64,000 bases of DNA from Pyramidobacter porci (GCF_009695745.1 NZ_VUNH01000004.1:1-64000); one strand, 5' to 3'; shown: positions 50,991 through 60,012, numbered from the stretch's first letter. Program-made: numbers and translations. The notes: generated from the letters alone by a model not told the origin.

Positions 50991-52211
50991 CTACACTTCC
51001 TTTCTGGGGTCAGTCAGACGTCCCGTCAGAGCGGAAACCGCCGCCGTTGCGGGAGATGAGAGATAGACAAACGCTTTGTTGTTGCCCATTCTGCCGCAGA
51101 AATTGCGATTGGTCGTCGAAAGGACAACTTCGCCGTCGCCAGGCACACCCATGTGGGTACCCACGCAGATGCCGCATCCTGAAGGCATGATCACCGCACC
51201 GGCAGCGACAAGCGCAGCAACGGTACCGTCTTCGGCAGCAGTGAGTAGCGTCTTCTGCGAGGCAGGGAAGATATAAAAGCGTACCGTCGGATCGACGTGT
51301 TTTCCTTTGAGGATGCCAGCGGCAACATGAAGGTCCTCAAGGCGTCCGTTCGTGCAGCTGCCGAGGACGACCTGATTGATCTTCATCCCCTCATGCCTGG
51401 ATACGGAACACACGTTATCAACGAAGTGCGGACAGGCGATCTGCGGTTCGATCTTCGATGCATCAATTTCAACAACTTTGCAGAATGTCGCGCCAGGTTC
51501 GGAAGCGATACCGGTCGACGAATCACAGATAAAACCGTTCTTGCCGCCCATTTCGGAAACCATGTTGGCAATCGTTGCTTTCGACGACAGCGAGAGCGTC
51601 TCTAGCGTGTCGCCGTAAAATTCGACGCTCTTATAGATTGCGCCGCCGGCGCCCAGCTCCCTGATCACGTAAAGGATCAAATCCTTGGCAAAGACCCCTT
51701 TCTGCAGTTTTCCGCTGATAATGATCTTGATCGTCTCGGGGACCTTAAACCAGGACTGACCAGTCAGCATGGCCGCAGCCAGATCGGTCGCTCCTACACC
51801 AGCCGCAAAAGCACCGAGGCAGCCGTAAGTACAGGTATGTGAATCAGCGCCGAGGACGATCATTTTTCTTCTGATAAGTCCTGATTCCAGCAGAAGCTGA
51901 TGGCAGATCCCCTCGCCAGATTCGTAGAACCTCACGCCATACTTCCCGGCAAAATCCCGCATGAGCACATGCAGATTGGCAATCGTTTGATTTGGAGGCG
52001 GAGCTGCGTGATCGATGACCAAAGCAACTTTTGCAGGATCAAAGACCTTTTCGCCGCCCATTCCTTCAAACGCTTTGATGGTCATGGGGCCTGTCGTGTC
52101 GCTGGCCATCAGAAGATCGACAGGGGCAATGACGATCTGCCCTGCTCTTGCCTCGTGGCCGCTACGCTCAAAAAAGATCTGCTCAACAACTGTCCTTCCC
52201 GTTTCGTTCAT
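50991..52211 (-). CDS. LeuC/DmdA-type [4Fe-4S] hydro-lyase large subunit, set 1
   Basis: A 406-residue aconitase-superfamily subunit. Cluster ligands are the cysteine in VVLGSCTNGRLEDLHVAAG and the pair in MPSGCGICVGTHMGVPGDGE. LVIDHAAPPPNQTIANLHVL, IVLGADSHTCTYGCLGAFAA GVGATDLAAA and TTNRNFCGRMGN are the other family motifs. It forms a two-subunit hydratase with the gene at 50493. The ATG at 52211 follows GGGGGAAAAAT; a longer frame lacks this. First gene of a hydratase-lyase operon with the shared palindrome after its promoter. Confidence 0.92.
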   Translation of the reverse strand: MNETGRTVVEQIFFERSGHEARAGQIVIAPVDLLMASDTTGPMTIKAFEGMGGEKVFDPAKVALVIDHAAPPPNQTIANLHVLMRDFAGKYGVRFYESGEGICHQLLLESGLIRRKMIVLGADSHTCTYGCLGAFAAGVGATDLAAAMLTGQSWFKVPETIKIIISGKLQKGVFAKDLILYVIRELGAGGAIYKSVEFYGDTLETLSLSSKATIANMVSEMGGKNGFICDSSTGIASEPGATFCKVVEIDASKIEPQIACPHFVDNVCSVSRHEGMKINQVVLGSCTNGRLEDLHVAAGILKGKHVDPTVRFYIFPASQKTLLTAAEDGTVAALVAAGAVIMPSGCGICVGTHMGVPGDGEVVLSTTNRNFCGRMGNNKAFVYLSSPATAAVSALTGRLTDPRKEV

Positions 52212-52295
52212 ATTTTTCCCCCATTTCGAGTCCTGTGCCGCCATTTTCTCGATAAAGAACGTTCCTGTTTTTATTCCATTTAGCAAGTACCGTAT

Positions 52296-52314
52296 AATGG
52301 TTTAATAAACCATT
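52296..52314. promoter_or_regulatory. Palindromic operator of the hydratase-lyase operon
   Basis: AATGGTTTAATAAACCATT, a perfect 19-bp palindrome about +5 to +23 from the predicted start of transcription. Shares the GGTTT-N3-AAACC core and position with the site at 42964-42978. Confidence 0.65.
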
Positions 52315-52325
52315 GTAATATTTTC

Positions 52326-52355
52326 ATACTAGCACGTTTCATGAAATTTCGTCAA
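52326..52355 (-). promoter_or_regulatory. Promoter of the hydratase-lyase operon
   Basis: TTGACG (complement of 52350-52355), 18 nt, TAGTAT (complement of 52326-52331). Confidence 0.65.
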
Positions 52356-52419
52356 GCGCAGACTCGGCATTCTTCAAGAAGCTCTCTGTTTTTTGACCGC
52401 TTCCAACATAATATACACC

Positions 52420-52456
52420 CCCCCTCGCACCGTGAGAAGTTATACGCGCGAGGGGG
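52420..52456. other. GC-rich stem-loop between the hydratase and amidohydrolase genes
   Basis: CCCCCTCGC pairs with GCGAGGGGG around a 19-nt loop; no T run. A possible terminator or mRNA-end structure for the amidohydrolase transcript. Confidence 0.45.
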
Positions 52457-52513
52457 AGCACAAATCCGTGTTATATTACCATACAAAAAGTTTTTTTGAA
52501 CAAATATAGCCAC

Positions 52514-53350
52514 TTATTTAAACTCGTACAGCTCGGCAGGATTATCGGCCAGCGCCAGCCTGCGCGCTCTCTCCGTGGGGAACCACGTCGCGATCAGCTC
52601 GGTCAGCTCAGTCTCGTCAGGCTTGACCTTTTCGGTGACATGCGGCCAATCGCTGCCCCAGACGACGCGCTCGGGCGCGAACCTGGCCAGCTCGACGGCC
52701 GTGGCGGTAGCGTCGTTCCAGGGGCGGCCAGTGACGGTGTTCAGGTAGGCGCCGGACAGTTTGACCCACGTGGCGCCGCGATCGATCATCCCGCAGATAA
52801 ATCGATACGCGGGGTCCTTGACGCCGAGCGCGGGGTCGAGACGTCCCATGTGGTCGATGACAATCTTTCCTTTTAATTTGCGGATCACGTCGGCATGCTC
52901 GAGGTATTGCTGCGAGCTCATGTGCAGCTGCATGTTCCAGCCCATGTCAGCGCAGCGTTCCGACAGCGGCGGACAGTCGTCGAACGAGACGACGGCGTTC
53001 TTGGGGTTCCACACGGAAAAGCGCAGTCCCTTGACGCCGCCGGCGTTGAGGCGTTCGAGCTCCGCGTCGGTGACAGAATTATTCACCACGGCGATGCCGA
53101 CGGCGTTTTTCGCCCCGAATTTCTCGATCGCGTCGAGCAGACACGCGTTATCGGTGCCGAAGGGCTTGGCCTGGACGAAGACGGCACGGGGCAGCTTCAG
53201 CGCCGCAGCGACCGCCTTGTACTCCGCCACGGTGCCGCGCTGGGCCTCGGCCTTGCCGTCGTTGGGGAAAGCGGGGTCAATGATGTGCAGATGGGCATTG
53301 CACGCGTTTTCGGGCATGGCAAACGCGAAGGGGTGTTCTGAGCTGTTCAT
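52514..53350 (-). CDS. COG3618 amidohydrolase (dicarboxylate-lactone hydrolase type)
   Basis: A 278-residue TIM-barrel amidohydrolase. NACNAHLHIIDPAFP is the HxH strand, MQLHMSSQQYLEH and IVIDHMGRLD follow, and RVVWGSDWPHVTE holds the final metal or acid aspartate. Characterised relatives open lactones of acidic compounds (2-pyrone-4,6-dicarboxylate, galactarolactone, muconolactones). There is no aromatic-ring-cleavage gene here, so an acid lactone that feeds the neighbouring hydratases is more likely. GGAG 9 nt upstream supports the ATG at 53350. Divergent from the second hydratase operon. Confidence 0.85.
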   Translation of the reverse strand: MNSSEHPFAFAMPENACNAHLHIIDPAFPNDGKAEAQRGTVAEYKAVAAALKLPRAVFVQAKPFGTDNACLLDAIEKFGAKNAVGIAVVNNSVTDAELERLNAGGVKGLRFSVWNPKNAVVSFDDCPPLSERCADMGWNMQLHMSSQQYLEHADVIRKLKGKIVIDHMGRLDPALGVKDPAYRFICGMIDRGATWVKLSGAYLNTVTGRPWNDATATAVELARFAPERVVWGSDWPHVTEKVKPDETELTELIATWFPTERARRLALADNPAELYEFK

Positions 53351-53365
53351 GGGGCAGCGCTCCTT

Positions 53366-53380
53366 TAACAAAATTTGTTA
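53366..53380. promoter_or_regulatory. Palindrome over the amidohydrolase start of transcription
   Basis: TAACAAAATTTGTTA, a perfect 15-bp palindrome centred on the predicted +1. It differs from the GGTTT-N3-AAACC sites and so suggests a different repressor. Confidence 0.5.
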
Positions 53381-53381
53381 C

Positions 53382-53410
53382 ATTTTATTAAAGAAAGGCC
53401 GCCGTTGCAA
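53382..53410 (-). promoter_or_regulatory. Promoter of the amidohydrolase gene
   Basis: TTGCAA (53405-53410), 17 nt, TAAAAT (complement of 53382-53387). Confidence 0.7.
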
Positions 53411-53583
53411 AGCAAAACATATCTCCCCTCGTGCAAAATTTTCTTGCACCGCAAAAAGCGTTTTCGTTGAACTTTTCGCTGGTACCATTAAGCTGTTTCC
53501 AGAATATTTTGCCTCTTAGCAACCAAAAGATGCACCCATATAAAATTTATGTGCTTCTCTCTCAGCTTCAATCGTGATAAATT

Positions 53584-53611
53584 TTGACTATCAATAAAGA
53601 GGCCTTATCAG
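53584..53611 (+). promoter_or_regulatory. Possible promoter of the second hydratase-transporter operon
   Basis: TTGACT (53584-53589), 16 nt, TATCAG (53606-53611), 66 nt before the first start codon. Confidence 0.45.
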
Positions 53612-53677
53612 ACGATCAGCGCGTGCTGCTTCTTATCAATCGATCTAAAAATATGAAATGAAAGGAACTCCATCATA

Positions 53678-54967
53678 ATGGGAAAGACTTGCATCGTAAA
53701 AATCATGGAGCGCGCGGCGGGCCTCCCGGTCCGGGTGGGCGAACGCGTCTGGTGCCGTGTGGATCTGGCGTCCGCCCGTGATTTCGGCGGCGCCAACTGC
53801 GTGCTCCAGTTTGAAAAGGAGATGGGCAAGGAGGCCAAAGTCTGGAATCCGGACAAAGTCGCTTACACGTTTGACCTGCAGGCGCCGGCCCATTCAGAAA
53901 AAGTCGCCAACAATCAGAAGATCATCCGCGAGTTCGCCAAGCGACAAGGCATTCGACATCTTTTCGACGTGAATCACGGCGTCGGCCAGCACGTCATGCT
54001 CGAAGCCGGCCTGATCAAGCCCGGCGACGTCGTGCTCGGCACCGACAGCCACATGAACCTGCTGGGCGGCGTCGGCGCTTTCGCGACCGGCGTCGGCAAT
54101 TCGGACGTCGCCGCCTCCTACATCAACGGCACGGCCTGGTTCAGAGTGCCCGAGACCATGAAGATCGAAGTGACCGGCTCGTTCCCAAGGGGCGTATGCA
54201 TGCGCGACCTGCTGACGAGAATCGTCGGCGACCTCGGCGCCAACGGCATGGACTACCTCGCCGTCGAATTTACCGGCGAAACCATCGACAACGCCACGCT
54301 GGCCGAGCGCATCACCCTCTGCTCCATGGTCACGGAGATGAGCGGCAAAGTGCCTTTGATCATGCCCAGCGGCGAAGTGCTCGACTGGCTGGTCGAACGC
54401 GCCGGACAGGAAGTCGTCGAACGCGTCAAAACCCTTTCCGCCGATCCCGACGCCGCGTACTGCCGGGCGCTTCGCTACGACGTCAGCGCTTTGGAGCCGC
54501 TGGCCTCGTGCCCCGACGCTCCCGACAACGTCAAGCCGGTTCGCGAAGTGGCCGGCGTCCATATCGACCAGGTGCATATCGGCTCCTGTTCCAACGGCCG
54601 CTACGAGGACATGAAAGCCGCCTACGACGTGCTGATGGCCGGCGGCGGCGCCGTCGATCCCGGAACGCGCGTGATCATCACGCCGAGCACCACGGAAGTG
54701 CAGCTCGAGTGCATCAAAAACGGGCTGGCCGCGGCCTTCCTCGAAGCCGGGATCGTCTTCACCAATCCCACCTGCGCCCTCTGCACCGCCGAACACTACG
54801 GCGCGATGCCCTCGGGCGACGTGGGCATCGCCACCAACAACCGCAATTTTATCGGCAAAGTCGGCAAAGGCAGCCACACCTACCTGACCAGCCCCATGAC
54901 CGCCATGGCCAGCGCCGTCCGCGGCCGCATTACCGACCCCCGCGACATTCTTGGACGGGAGGAATGA
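53678..54967 (+). CDS. LeuC/DmdA-type [4Fe-4S] hydro-lyase large subunit, set 2
   Basis: A 429-residue aconitase-superfamily subunit. Cluster ligands: IGSCSNGRYEDMKAAYDVL and FTNPTCALCTAEHYGAMPSG; other motifs are VVLGTDSHMNLLGGVGAFAT GVGNSDVAA and TNNRNFIGKVGKGSHTYLTS. It differs from set 1 at the loop before the third cysteine (NPTCALC against PSGCGIC) and starts with a longer barrel segment, so its substrate is probably different. AAGGAAC precedes the ATG. It is coupled to the small subunit gene and followed by a second transporter. Confidence 0.92.
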   Translation: MGKTCIVKIMERAAGLPVRVGERVWCRVDLASARDFGGANCVLQFEKEMGKEAKVWNPDKVAYTFDLQAPAHSEKVANNQKIIREFAKRQGIRHLFDVNHGVGQHVMLEAGLIKPGDVVLGTDSHMNLLGGVGAFATGVGNSDVAASYINGTAWFRVPETMKIEVTGSFPRGVCMRDLLTRIVGDLGANGMDYLAVEFTGETIDNATLAERITLCSMVTEMSGKVPLIMPSGEVLDWLVERAGQEVVERVKTLSADPDAAYCRALRYDVSALEPLASCPDAPDNVKPVREVAGVHIDQVHIGSCSNGRYEDMKAAYDVLMAGGGAVDPGTRVIITPSTTEVQLECIKNGLAAAFLEAGIVFTNPTCALCTAEHYGAMPSGDVGIATNNRNFIGKVGKGSHTYLTSPMTAMASAVRGRITDPRDILGREE

Positions 54968-54969
54968 AC

Positions 54970-55491
54970 ATGAGCAAACTGACCGGACGCGCCTGGGTTT
55001 TCGACGACAACGTCGACACCGACCTGATCTATCACAATAAATACCTGGCCGAGACCGACCCCAGGCAGATGCCCCAGTACGCCTTCGAATACTATCCCGG
55101 GCAGGAGAACTTCGCCAAAGAGGCAAGACCGGGCGACTTCGTCGTCGCCGGCAAGAACTTCGGCTGCGGATCCAGCCGCGAGCACGCCGTCTATTGCCTC
55201 GAATACGCAGGAATCCCCTGCGTCCTCGCCGAAACCTGCTCGCGCATTTACTACCGCAACGCCATCAACAACGGCTATCCCGTGCTGTTCGTCAAAGGAT
55301 TGTCCGACGCTATCCACAACGGCCGGATCAAAAACGGCGATCAGCTGCAAGTCGACCTCGACACCGGTTCCATCCGTGATCTGACCAGCGGCCAGGAATT
55401 TCACGGCGACGCCGTCAGCGACCTCGAGCACGAGATCATGGAGGCGGGGGGGCTGTTTGGGTATATGAAGAAGCGGACGACGAAAAAATAG
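54970..55491 (+). CDS. LeuD/DmdB-type hydro-lyase small subunit, set 2
   Basis: A 173-residue swivel subunit: [20 protein letters not shown], then [20 protein letters not shown] and [20 protein letters not shown]. The loop reads SSREHA, as in homoaconitate and isopropylmalate enzymes, whereas set 1 has SSREQA. GGGAGG 7 nt upstream supports the ATG at 54970 over the one at 54964. It overlaps no gene but is 2 bp from the large-subunit stop. Confidence 0.92.
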   Translation: MSKLTGRAWVFDDNVDTDLIYHNKYLAETDPRQMPQYAFEYYPGQENFAKEARPGDFVVAGKNFGCGSSREHAVYCLEYAGIPCVLAETCSRIYYRNAINNGYPVLFVKGLSDAIHNGRIKNGDQLQVDLDTGSIRDLTSGQEFHGDAVSDLEHEIMEAGGLFGYMKKRTTKK

Positions 55492-55527
55492 CCACTGTAC
55501 AAACGTGCATGAAAGGGTGATACTCAC

Positions 55528-55992
55528 GTGAAAAAGAACGATACAACACGCTATTTCTGCATTTTCCTGTTCTGTGTCGGGATGATACCGACGATCTACG
55601 AATTCGTCGAGAGCTCAGAAGGGTATGAGGTTTCGCCCCTGTTTTGGCCGCTAATGGCAGTCTGGTTAGGGCTGACGTTCACCGTTATCGCTTTCTTTGT
55701 TGCGCTGAAAGACGGGCAGAGATTCATCCTCGCTGAGATTCTCTCGGGCATCTGGAGCAACAGAACGCAGCTTGCATTCCTTGTGCTGGCAGGATTATAC
55801 CTATTCGCCATGGGCTATATTGGTTTCCTTGCTGCCTCGCTCATTATACTGCCAGTGATGATGCTCTTCTTCGGTTACCGTAAATATATCATTGGGCTTG
55901 TGACCTCGTCGACATTTGTGATCATCGTCTTCCTGCTCTTCAGTAAGATCTTCAAGATCCACTTCCCTACGTGGGCGTTAGGGGGTCTCTAA
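55528..55992 (+). CDS. tctB: Tripartite tricarboxylate transporter small membrane subunit, system 2
   Basis: A 154-residue TctB-type protein with four helices (YFCIFLFCVGMIPTIYEFVE; LFWPLMAVWLGLTFTVIAFF VALKDG; QLAFLVLAGLYLFAMGYIGF LAASLIILPVMMLFFGYRKY; TSSTFVIIVFLLFSKIFKIH F). It starts at GTG after AAAGGGTGA. Base composition is lower in GC than the hydratase genes just before it, suggesting a different origin. Confidence 0.88.
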   Translation: MKKNDTTRYFCIFLFCVGMIPTIYEFVESSEGYEVSPLFWPLMAVWLGLTFTVIAFFVALKDGQRFILAEILSGIWSNRTQLAFLVLAGLYLFAMGYIGFLAASLIILPVMMLFFGYRKYIIGLVTSSTFVIIVFLLFSKIFKIHFPTWALGGL

Positions 55993-55993
55993 A

Positions 55994-57463
55994 ATGGAGA
56001 CTCTCACTGTGGTATTAGGAACTATCACTCTGAAAAACGTTCTCTTCCTTGTCGGTGGCTCTTTCTGCGGCATCATCGGCGGTGCGCTTCCCGGCATCAG
56101 CCCGAGCATGACGATTGCCCTATTGTTGCCCATGTCGCTTTACCTGCCTCCCAGCTATGCGATCATGATGCTAATCGGTGCATATCAAGGCGCAATGTAT
56201 GGCGGATCGATCTCAGCTATTCTCATTAATACTCCGGGCACAGCTAGTGCAGCTGCAACCGCCTTCGACGGTTATCAGATGGCGAACAATGGCAAAGCTG
56301 GCAAGGCGCTTGGTATGGCTTTAACTGCCTCATGCAGTGGCGGCCTGATCTCCAGTATCATCCTCATCTGCCTGGCCAAGTCACTGGCCAATCTGTCGAT
56401 CCAGTTCGGCCCAGCCGAATATTTCGGCATCATGGAGCTGGCACTGACGCTGATAGCCGGCGTATGTGGCGACAACCTGCTCAAGGGACTTGTTGCGGCC
56501 ACACTGGGACTTCTGGCTGCCAGCGTCGGACAGGATCCTGTTGTCGGTACCGAGCGTCTGACATTCGGTATTTTCGAGTTGTTCGATGGCTTCACTCTGC
56601 TTTCCGTATTCATCGGCATATTCGCCATGTCCGAGCTAATGATGCAACCACGCTCCGGCAATACAATCCTGAACGAGCCTACCAAGCTACTCAATGTGTC
56701 AAGTGATCGTCTCACGTTTGGCGAATACTGGAGCCAAAAGTGGAATATCCTCATTAGCGGTATCATCGGTACATTCATTGGCGTTCTTCCCGGCGTTGGC
56801 GGCAGCACAGCCTCATTCCTCGCCTATGCAGAAGCGAAGCGCCGTTCGAAGTATCCTGAGCAGTTCGGTACCGGCATCATCGGCGGCGTCGCTGCGGCCG
56901 AGTCAGCCAACAACGGTGTCTGCGGAGGGGCTCTCGTCCCCATGTTAGCGCTAGGCATTCCAGGCGATGTGGTCACGGCCATTCTCGTAGGTGCGTTCAT
57001 CGCCCATGGACTTAAGCCGGGGCCTCTTCTGTTCACACAACATATCAACGACGTGTATATGATCTACGTATCGTTGATCCTCTCCTGTATCGCAGTCCTT
57101 TTTCTCGGTATGATCTTCTTGCCGTTGTTTGTGCGCATCGTCAAGATTCGTAAATCAATTCTTTTTCCCTGCGTGTTCATTCTCTGCATCGTGGGGACCT
57201 ACTCAGTACGCAGCAATTTGTTCGACTGTTTTATGATGTTGGGCTTCGGCTTGCTCGGCTATATCCTGCGTTGTTACAAGTTTCAGCTGGCACCGTTCAT
57301 TATTGCGTTTGTCCTTGGTCCCGAGGCGGAACTTAATTTTCGTCTCGCACTGCGTATTTCAGGTAACAATTACATGACGTTCATCCAGAAACCAATCTGT
57401 GCAGGGTTACTGGCCCTGACACTCATCTCGTTCTATTACTTTGCGTACCGTTCAAGAAAATAG
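55994..57463 (+). CDS. tctA: Tripartite tricarboxylate transporter large membrane subunit, system 2
   Basis: A 489-residue TctA permease: GGALPGISPSMTIALLLPMS, AYQGAMYGGSISAILINTPG TASAAATAFDGYQMANNGKA GKALG, and GGALVPMLALGIPGDVVTAI LVGAFIAHGLKPG. About 12 helices. Starts 1 bp after the tctB stop. Order here is B-A-C, against C-B-A in system 1. Confidence 0.94.
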   Translation: METLTVVLGTITLKNVLFLVGGSFCGIIGGALPGISPSMTIALLLPMSLYLPPSYAIMMLIGAYQGAMYGGSISAILINTPGTASAAATAFDGYQMANNGKAGKALGMALTASCSGGLISSIILICLAKSLANLSIQFGPAEYFGIMELALTLIAGVCGDNLLKGLVAATLGLLAASVGQDPVVGTERLTFGIFELFDGFTLLSVFIGIFAMSELMMQPRSGNTILNEPTKLLNVSSDRLTFGEYWSQKWNILISGIIGTFIGVLPGVGGSTASFLAYAEAKRRSKYPEQFGTGIIGGVAAAESANNGVCGGALVPMLALGIPGDVVTAILVGAFIAHGLKPGPLLFTQHINDVYMIYVSLILSCIAVLFLGMIFLPLFVRIVKIRKSILFPCVFILCIVGTYSVRSNLFDCFMMLGFGLLGYILRCYKFQLAPFIIAFVLGPEAELNFRLALRISGNNYMTFIQKPICAGLLALTLISFYYFAYRSRK

Positions 57464-57557
57464 AAAAAGGCAGCGTAACAATTACGAACACATGGCCAGC
57501 ATTGTGCACGGCCGCCTATGGGCTAAAAAGTCCGAATCATTACGGAGGTGCAGTTCA

Positions 57558-58520
57558 ATGAAATTGATGAAGAAAATGGCGTTTGTGTTTGTCTGCATTC
57601 TAGCGCTCGGCGCTTCGGCAACCGTAGCAGCCTACCCCACCAAGCCGATCACGATGGTCGTTGGCTACGCTGCCGGTGGCGGCACGCACCTAGCAGCAGA
57701 GATACTCGCTCCCGGCGCGGAGAAGTTCCTCGGTCAGCCCCTCGAGATCGTTTGTAAACCCGGCGCAGGCGGCGCAATTGGCACAACTTATGTCGCCAAG
57801 GCTCCTAAAGACGGCTATACTATTCTTTACGCGACGCTGTCGCTTCCCACCGCTCCTCTTCTCGGTAAGGTTGGTTACAAGACCGATGAGTTCGTCGGCG
57901 TTGCCCAGTGTTCTGACGTTGCTTCGGTGCTTGCCGTGCGTGCCGACGCCCCGTTCAATAATGCCAAAGAAATGGTAGAGTGGGCCAAAGCTCATCCAGG
58001 ACAGTTCTCGTGGAGTCATCCCGGCGTCGGCAGCAGCCTTCACATTCAGGGTGCCAACGCCATTTATCAAATGGGTATCGCTAATGTAACCAAGGACATC
58101 CCCGCCAAGGGCACTGCTCCTGGAATCGCCAATGTGCTTGGCGGTCATGTCACTGCAATCAGTTCCTTTTTCCCCGCGCTCAGCGAGAACGTCAAGGCGG
58201 GTCAAATGAAAGTCATTGGCGTGGTCGGCTTGAAGCGCCTTGAAGAACTACCTGACGTTCCTACGTTTGATGAACAAGGCTATCCCGCGCTTGTGACCAG
58301 TTGGCGTGGTGTGTTTTGCCATAAGGATGTGCCCATGGAGATCCGTAAGTACCTTGAAGAAGCGTTTGCCAAGATCATCGCTTCCACTGAGTATCAAGAG
58401 CGAGCCAAGAAGCTCGGCGAGCCGCAAGTCTACGCCAACAGCGAGGAATTCACCAAGGTTCTCATGAAAGGCCATGAAGATATGTCTGTCCTCGTCAAAG
58501 CAATTGGTCTTGCTAAATAG
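57558..58520 (+). CDS. tctC: Tripartite tricarboxylate transporter binding protein, system 2
   Basis: A 320-residue Bug-family protein: signal peptide about 1-27 (MAFVFVCILALGASATVAA), ligand loops YPTKPITMVVGYAAGGGTHL and GQPLEIVCKPGAGGAIGTTY, and LPDVPTFDEQGYPALVTSWR G. GGAGGTGCAGTTCA precedes the ATG. Clearly diverged from the system 1 protein, so the two transporters probably take different carboxylates. Confidence 0.94.
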   Translation: MKLMKKMAFVFVCILALGASATVAAYPTKPITMVVGYAAGGGTHLAAEILAPGAEKFLGQPLEIVCKPGAGGAIGTTYVAKAPKDGYTILYATLSLPTAPLLGKVGYKTDEFVGVAQCSDVASVLAVRADAPFNNAKEMVEWAKAHPGQFSWSHPGVGSSLHIQGANAIYQMGIANVTKDIPAKGTAPGIANVLGGHVTAISSFFPALSENVKAGQMKVIGVVGLKRLEELPDVPTFDEQGYPALVTSWRGVFCHKDVPMEIRKYLEEAFAKIIASTEYQERAKKLGEPQVYANSEEFTKVLMKGHEDMSVLVKAIGLAK

Positions 58521-58791
58521 AAAGGGACCTGCTGATCTACCATACCCGTCCAGCGATTACTTTTCCCGTTCATAGCAGCCTTTTGGGGAAGGGACAAACA
58601 GCGACGCCAATGCCAATAGCTCCGAGAATTCTCTTTTTGGCTCTTAATAGGCCTCATTGATATAGATTGCTCGTGTTCCAAGGATATCTAGTCGTCCCAA
58701 CATCTTAAACACACTTAACTGCTGCGCAATCTAGTAGTTTCGTTTTGTGAGTCTTTCTCAGGGGGCTCTTGCCATTTAGGAGGAATCAGTT
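58521..58791 (+). other. Gap before the first PrpF-family gene
   Basis: 271 bp of lower GC content with no convincing gene. TTGATATAGATTGCTC and nearby AT-rich bases may hold a promoter, but no spaced pair of boxes stands out. Confidence 0.4.
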
Positions 58792-59937
58792 ATGTATCGA
58801 GAAGCTTTTACCATTCCCTGTTCCATCATCCGCGGTGGTACTAGCAAGGGCATTTATTTTCTTGAGAATTCCCTGCCCGCCCCCGGGCCTATGCGTGATA
58901 AAGTCATCCTGGCCGCATTCGGATCTCCAGATCAACGCCAAATCGACGGACTTGGCGGCGCCAATTCGCTGACCAGCAAGGTCTGCATTATTGGCCCTTC
59001 AAACCGAGAGGATGCCGATGTTGATTACACATTTGGGCAAGTAAGCGTTGACAAAGCTATCGTAGACTGGAAAGGGAATTGCGGCAATCTTTCGTCTGGA
59101 GTAGGAATTTTTGCCATCAACAATAACTTACTCAAACCAGTTGAACCAGAAACAACGGTGCGCATCTATAACACCAACACCGATAAAATCATTCACGTCA
59201 CCTATCCCGTAAGAGACGGGCGAGCGCTCTCCAATGGAGACTACCGTATTCCCGGTGTCCCAGGAACAGGGGCCCGCCTTATAGTTAAGTTCTTTGAACC
59301 TTCCGGCTCAATCACCGGTAAGTTACTGCCCACTGGCAATGTCAAGGATATTATTGAAGTCTCTGGACATGGCAGATTTACTGTTTCCATCGTTGATGCC
59401 GGTAATCCAGTCGTATTCCTAAAGCCCAACGAAATTGGATTAAAAGGCACTGAACTTCCTACCGAAGTAGAAAGCATGCCCGAGGTTCTTAAACTGATTG
59501 AGTCAATCCGAAGCATTGCCGCAGAAATGATTGGGATCGTAAAAGATCGTTCACTCGCTACGTCTACAAGTCCAGCCTATCCTAAAATCGGATTTGTAAG
59601 CGAACCTCAGGATTATAAAAACCCTGAGGGCGCCCTGATAAAGAAAGAGAACGTAGATATCACCGCCCGTCTCTGTTCCATGCAGAAAATGCACCGTGCC
59701 TATATGGTTACCGGTGCTATATGTACCGGTGCAGCTTCTAAAATCCCGGGGACATTAGTCTACGAAGCAATGAGTAAACGCGCTCGCGAAAGCGACACAC
59801 TGTTGATTGGCATGCCTTACGGCCCTATGGAAGTTATTACTGATGAAAGGAAAGGCCAAATCATCTCCGGCGGAGTCTATCGTACAGCACGTCAAATTCT
59901 TGACGGCTCGGTTTTCATTCCTGAATCACGCTTATAG
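58792..59937 (+). CDS. PrpF/methylitaconate delta-isomerase-family protein 1
   Basis: A 381-residue two-domain (diaminopimelate-epimerase-like) isomerase. IPCSIIRGGTSKGIYFLENS, FGSPDQRQIDGLGGANSLTS K, DADVDYTFGQVSVDKAIVDW KGNCGNLSSGVGIFAIN and TGAICTGAASKIPGTLVYEA are the conserved segments. The Lys of LTSK and the Cys of GNCGN match the catalytic residues of methylitaconate isomerase. These cofactor-free enzymes shift C=C bonds in unsaturated di- and tricarboxylates. Its details resemble the Eubacterium barkeri enzyme of nicotinate fermentation more than PrpF. AGGAGG precedes the ATG. GC content is low for the window. Confidence 0.88.
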   Translation: MYREAFTIPCSIIRGGTSKGIYFLENSLPAPGPMRDKVILAAFGSPDQRQIDGLGGANSLTSKVCIIGPSNREDADVDYTFGQVSVDKAIVDWKGNCGNLSSGVGIFAINNNLLKPVEPETTVRIYNTNTDKIIHVTYPVRDGRALSNGDYRIPGVPGTGARLIVKFFEPSGSITGKLLPTGNVKDIIEVSGHGRFTVSIVDAGNPVVFLKPNEIGLKGTELPTEVESMPEVLKLIESIRSIAAEMIGIVKDRSLATSTSPAYPKIGFVSEPQDYKNPEGALIKKENVDITARLCSMQKMHRAYMVTGAICTGAASKIPGTLVYEAMSKRARESDTLLIGMPYGPMEVITDERKGQIISGGVYRTARQILDGSVFIPESRL

Positions 59938-59978
59938 TTACCGGGGTTATAATTCGCTATAAGTTTGTCATTTTCTAA

Positions 59979-60012
59979 TAAGAAACGGGACAAAATATTG
60001 TCCCGTTTCTTA
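59979..60012. terminator. Hairpin between convergent PrpF-family gene 1 and lysR
   Basis: TAAGAAACGGGACAA, loop aata, TTGTCCCGTTTCTTA: a perfect 15-bp stem that also contains the lysR stop codon. Likely a bidirectional terminator though T runs are short. Confidence 0.7.

Noticed and set aside
52514-53350. 2-pyrone-4,6-dicarboxylate (protocatechuate 4,5-cleavage) pathway
   Set aside because: The amidohydrolase and PrpF-family proteins would fit, but there is no ring-cleaving dioxygenase, no LigJ-type hydratase and no aldolase, and the organism appears anaerobic.
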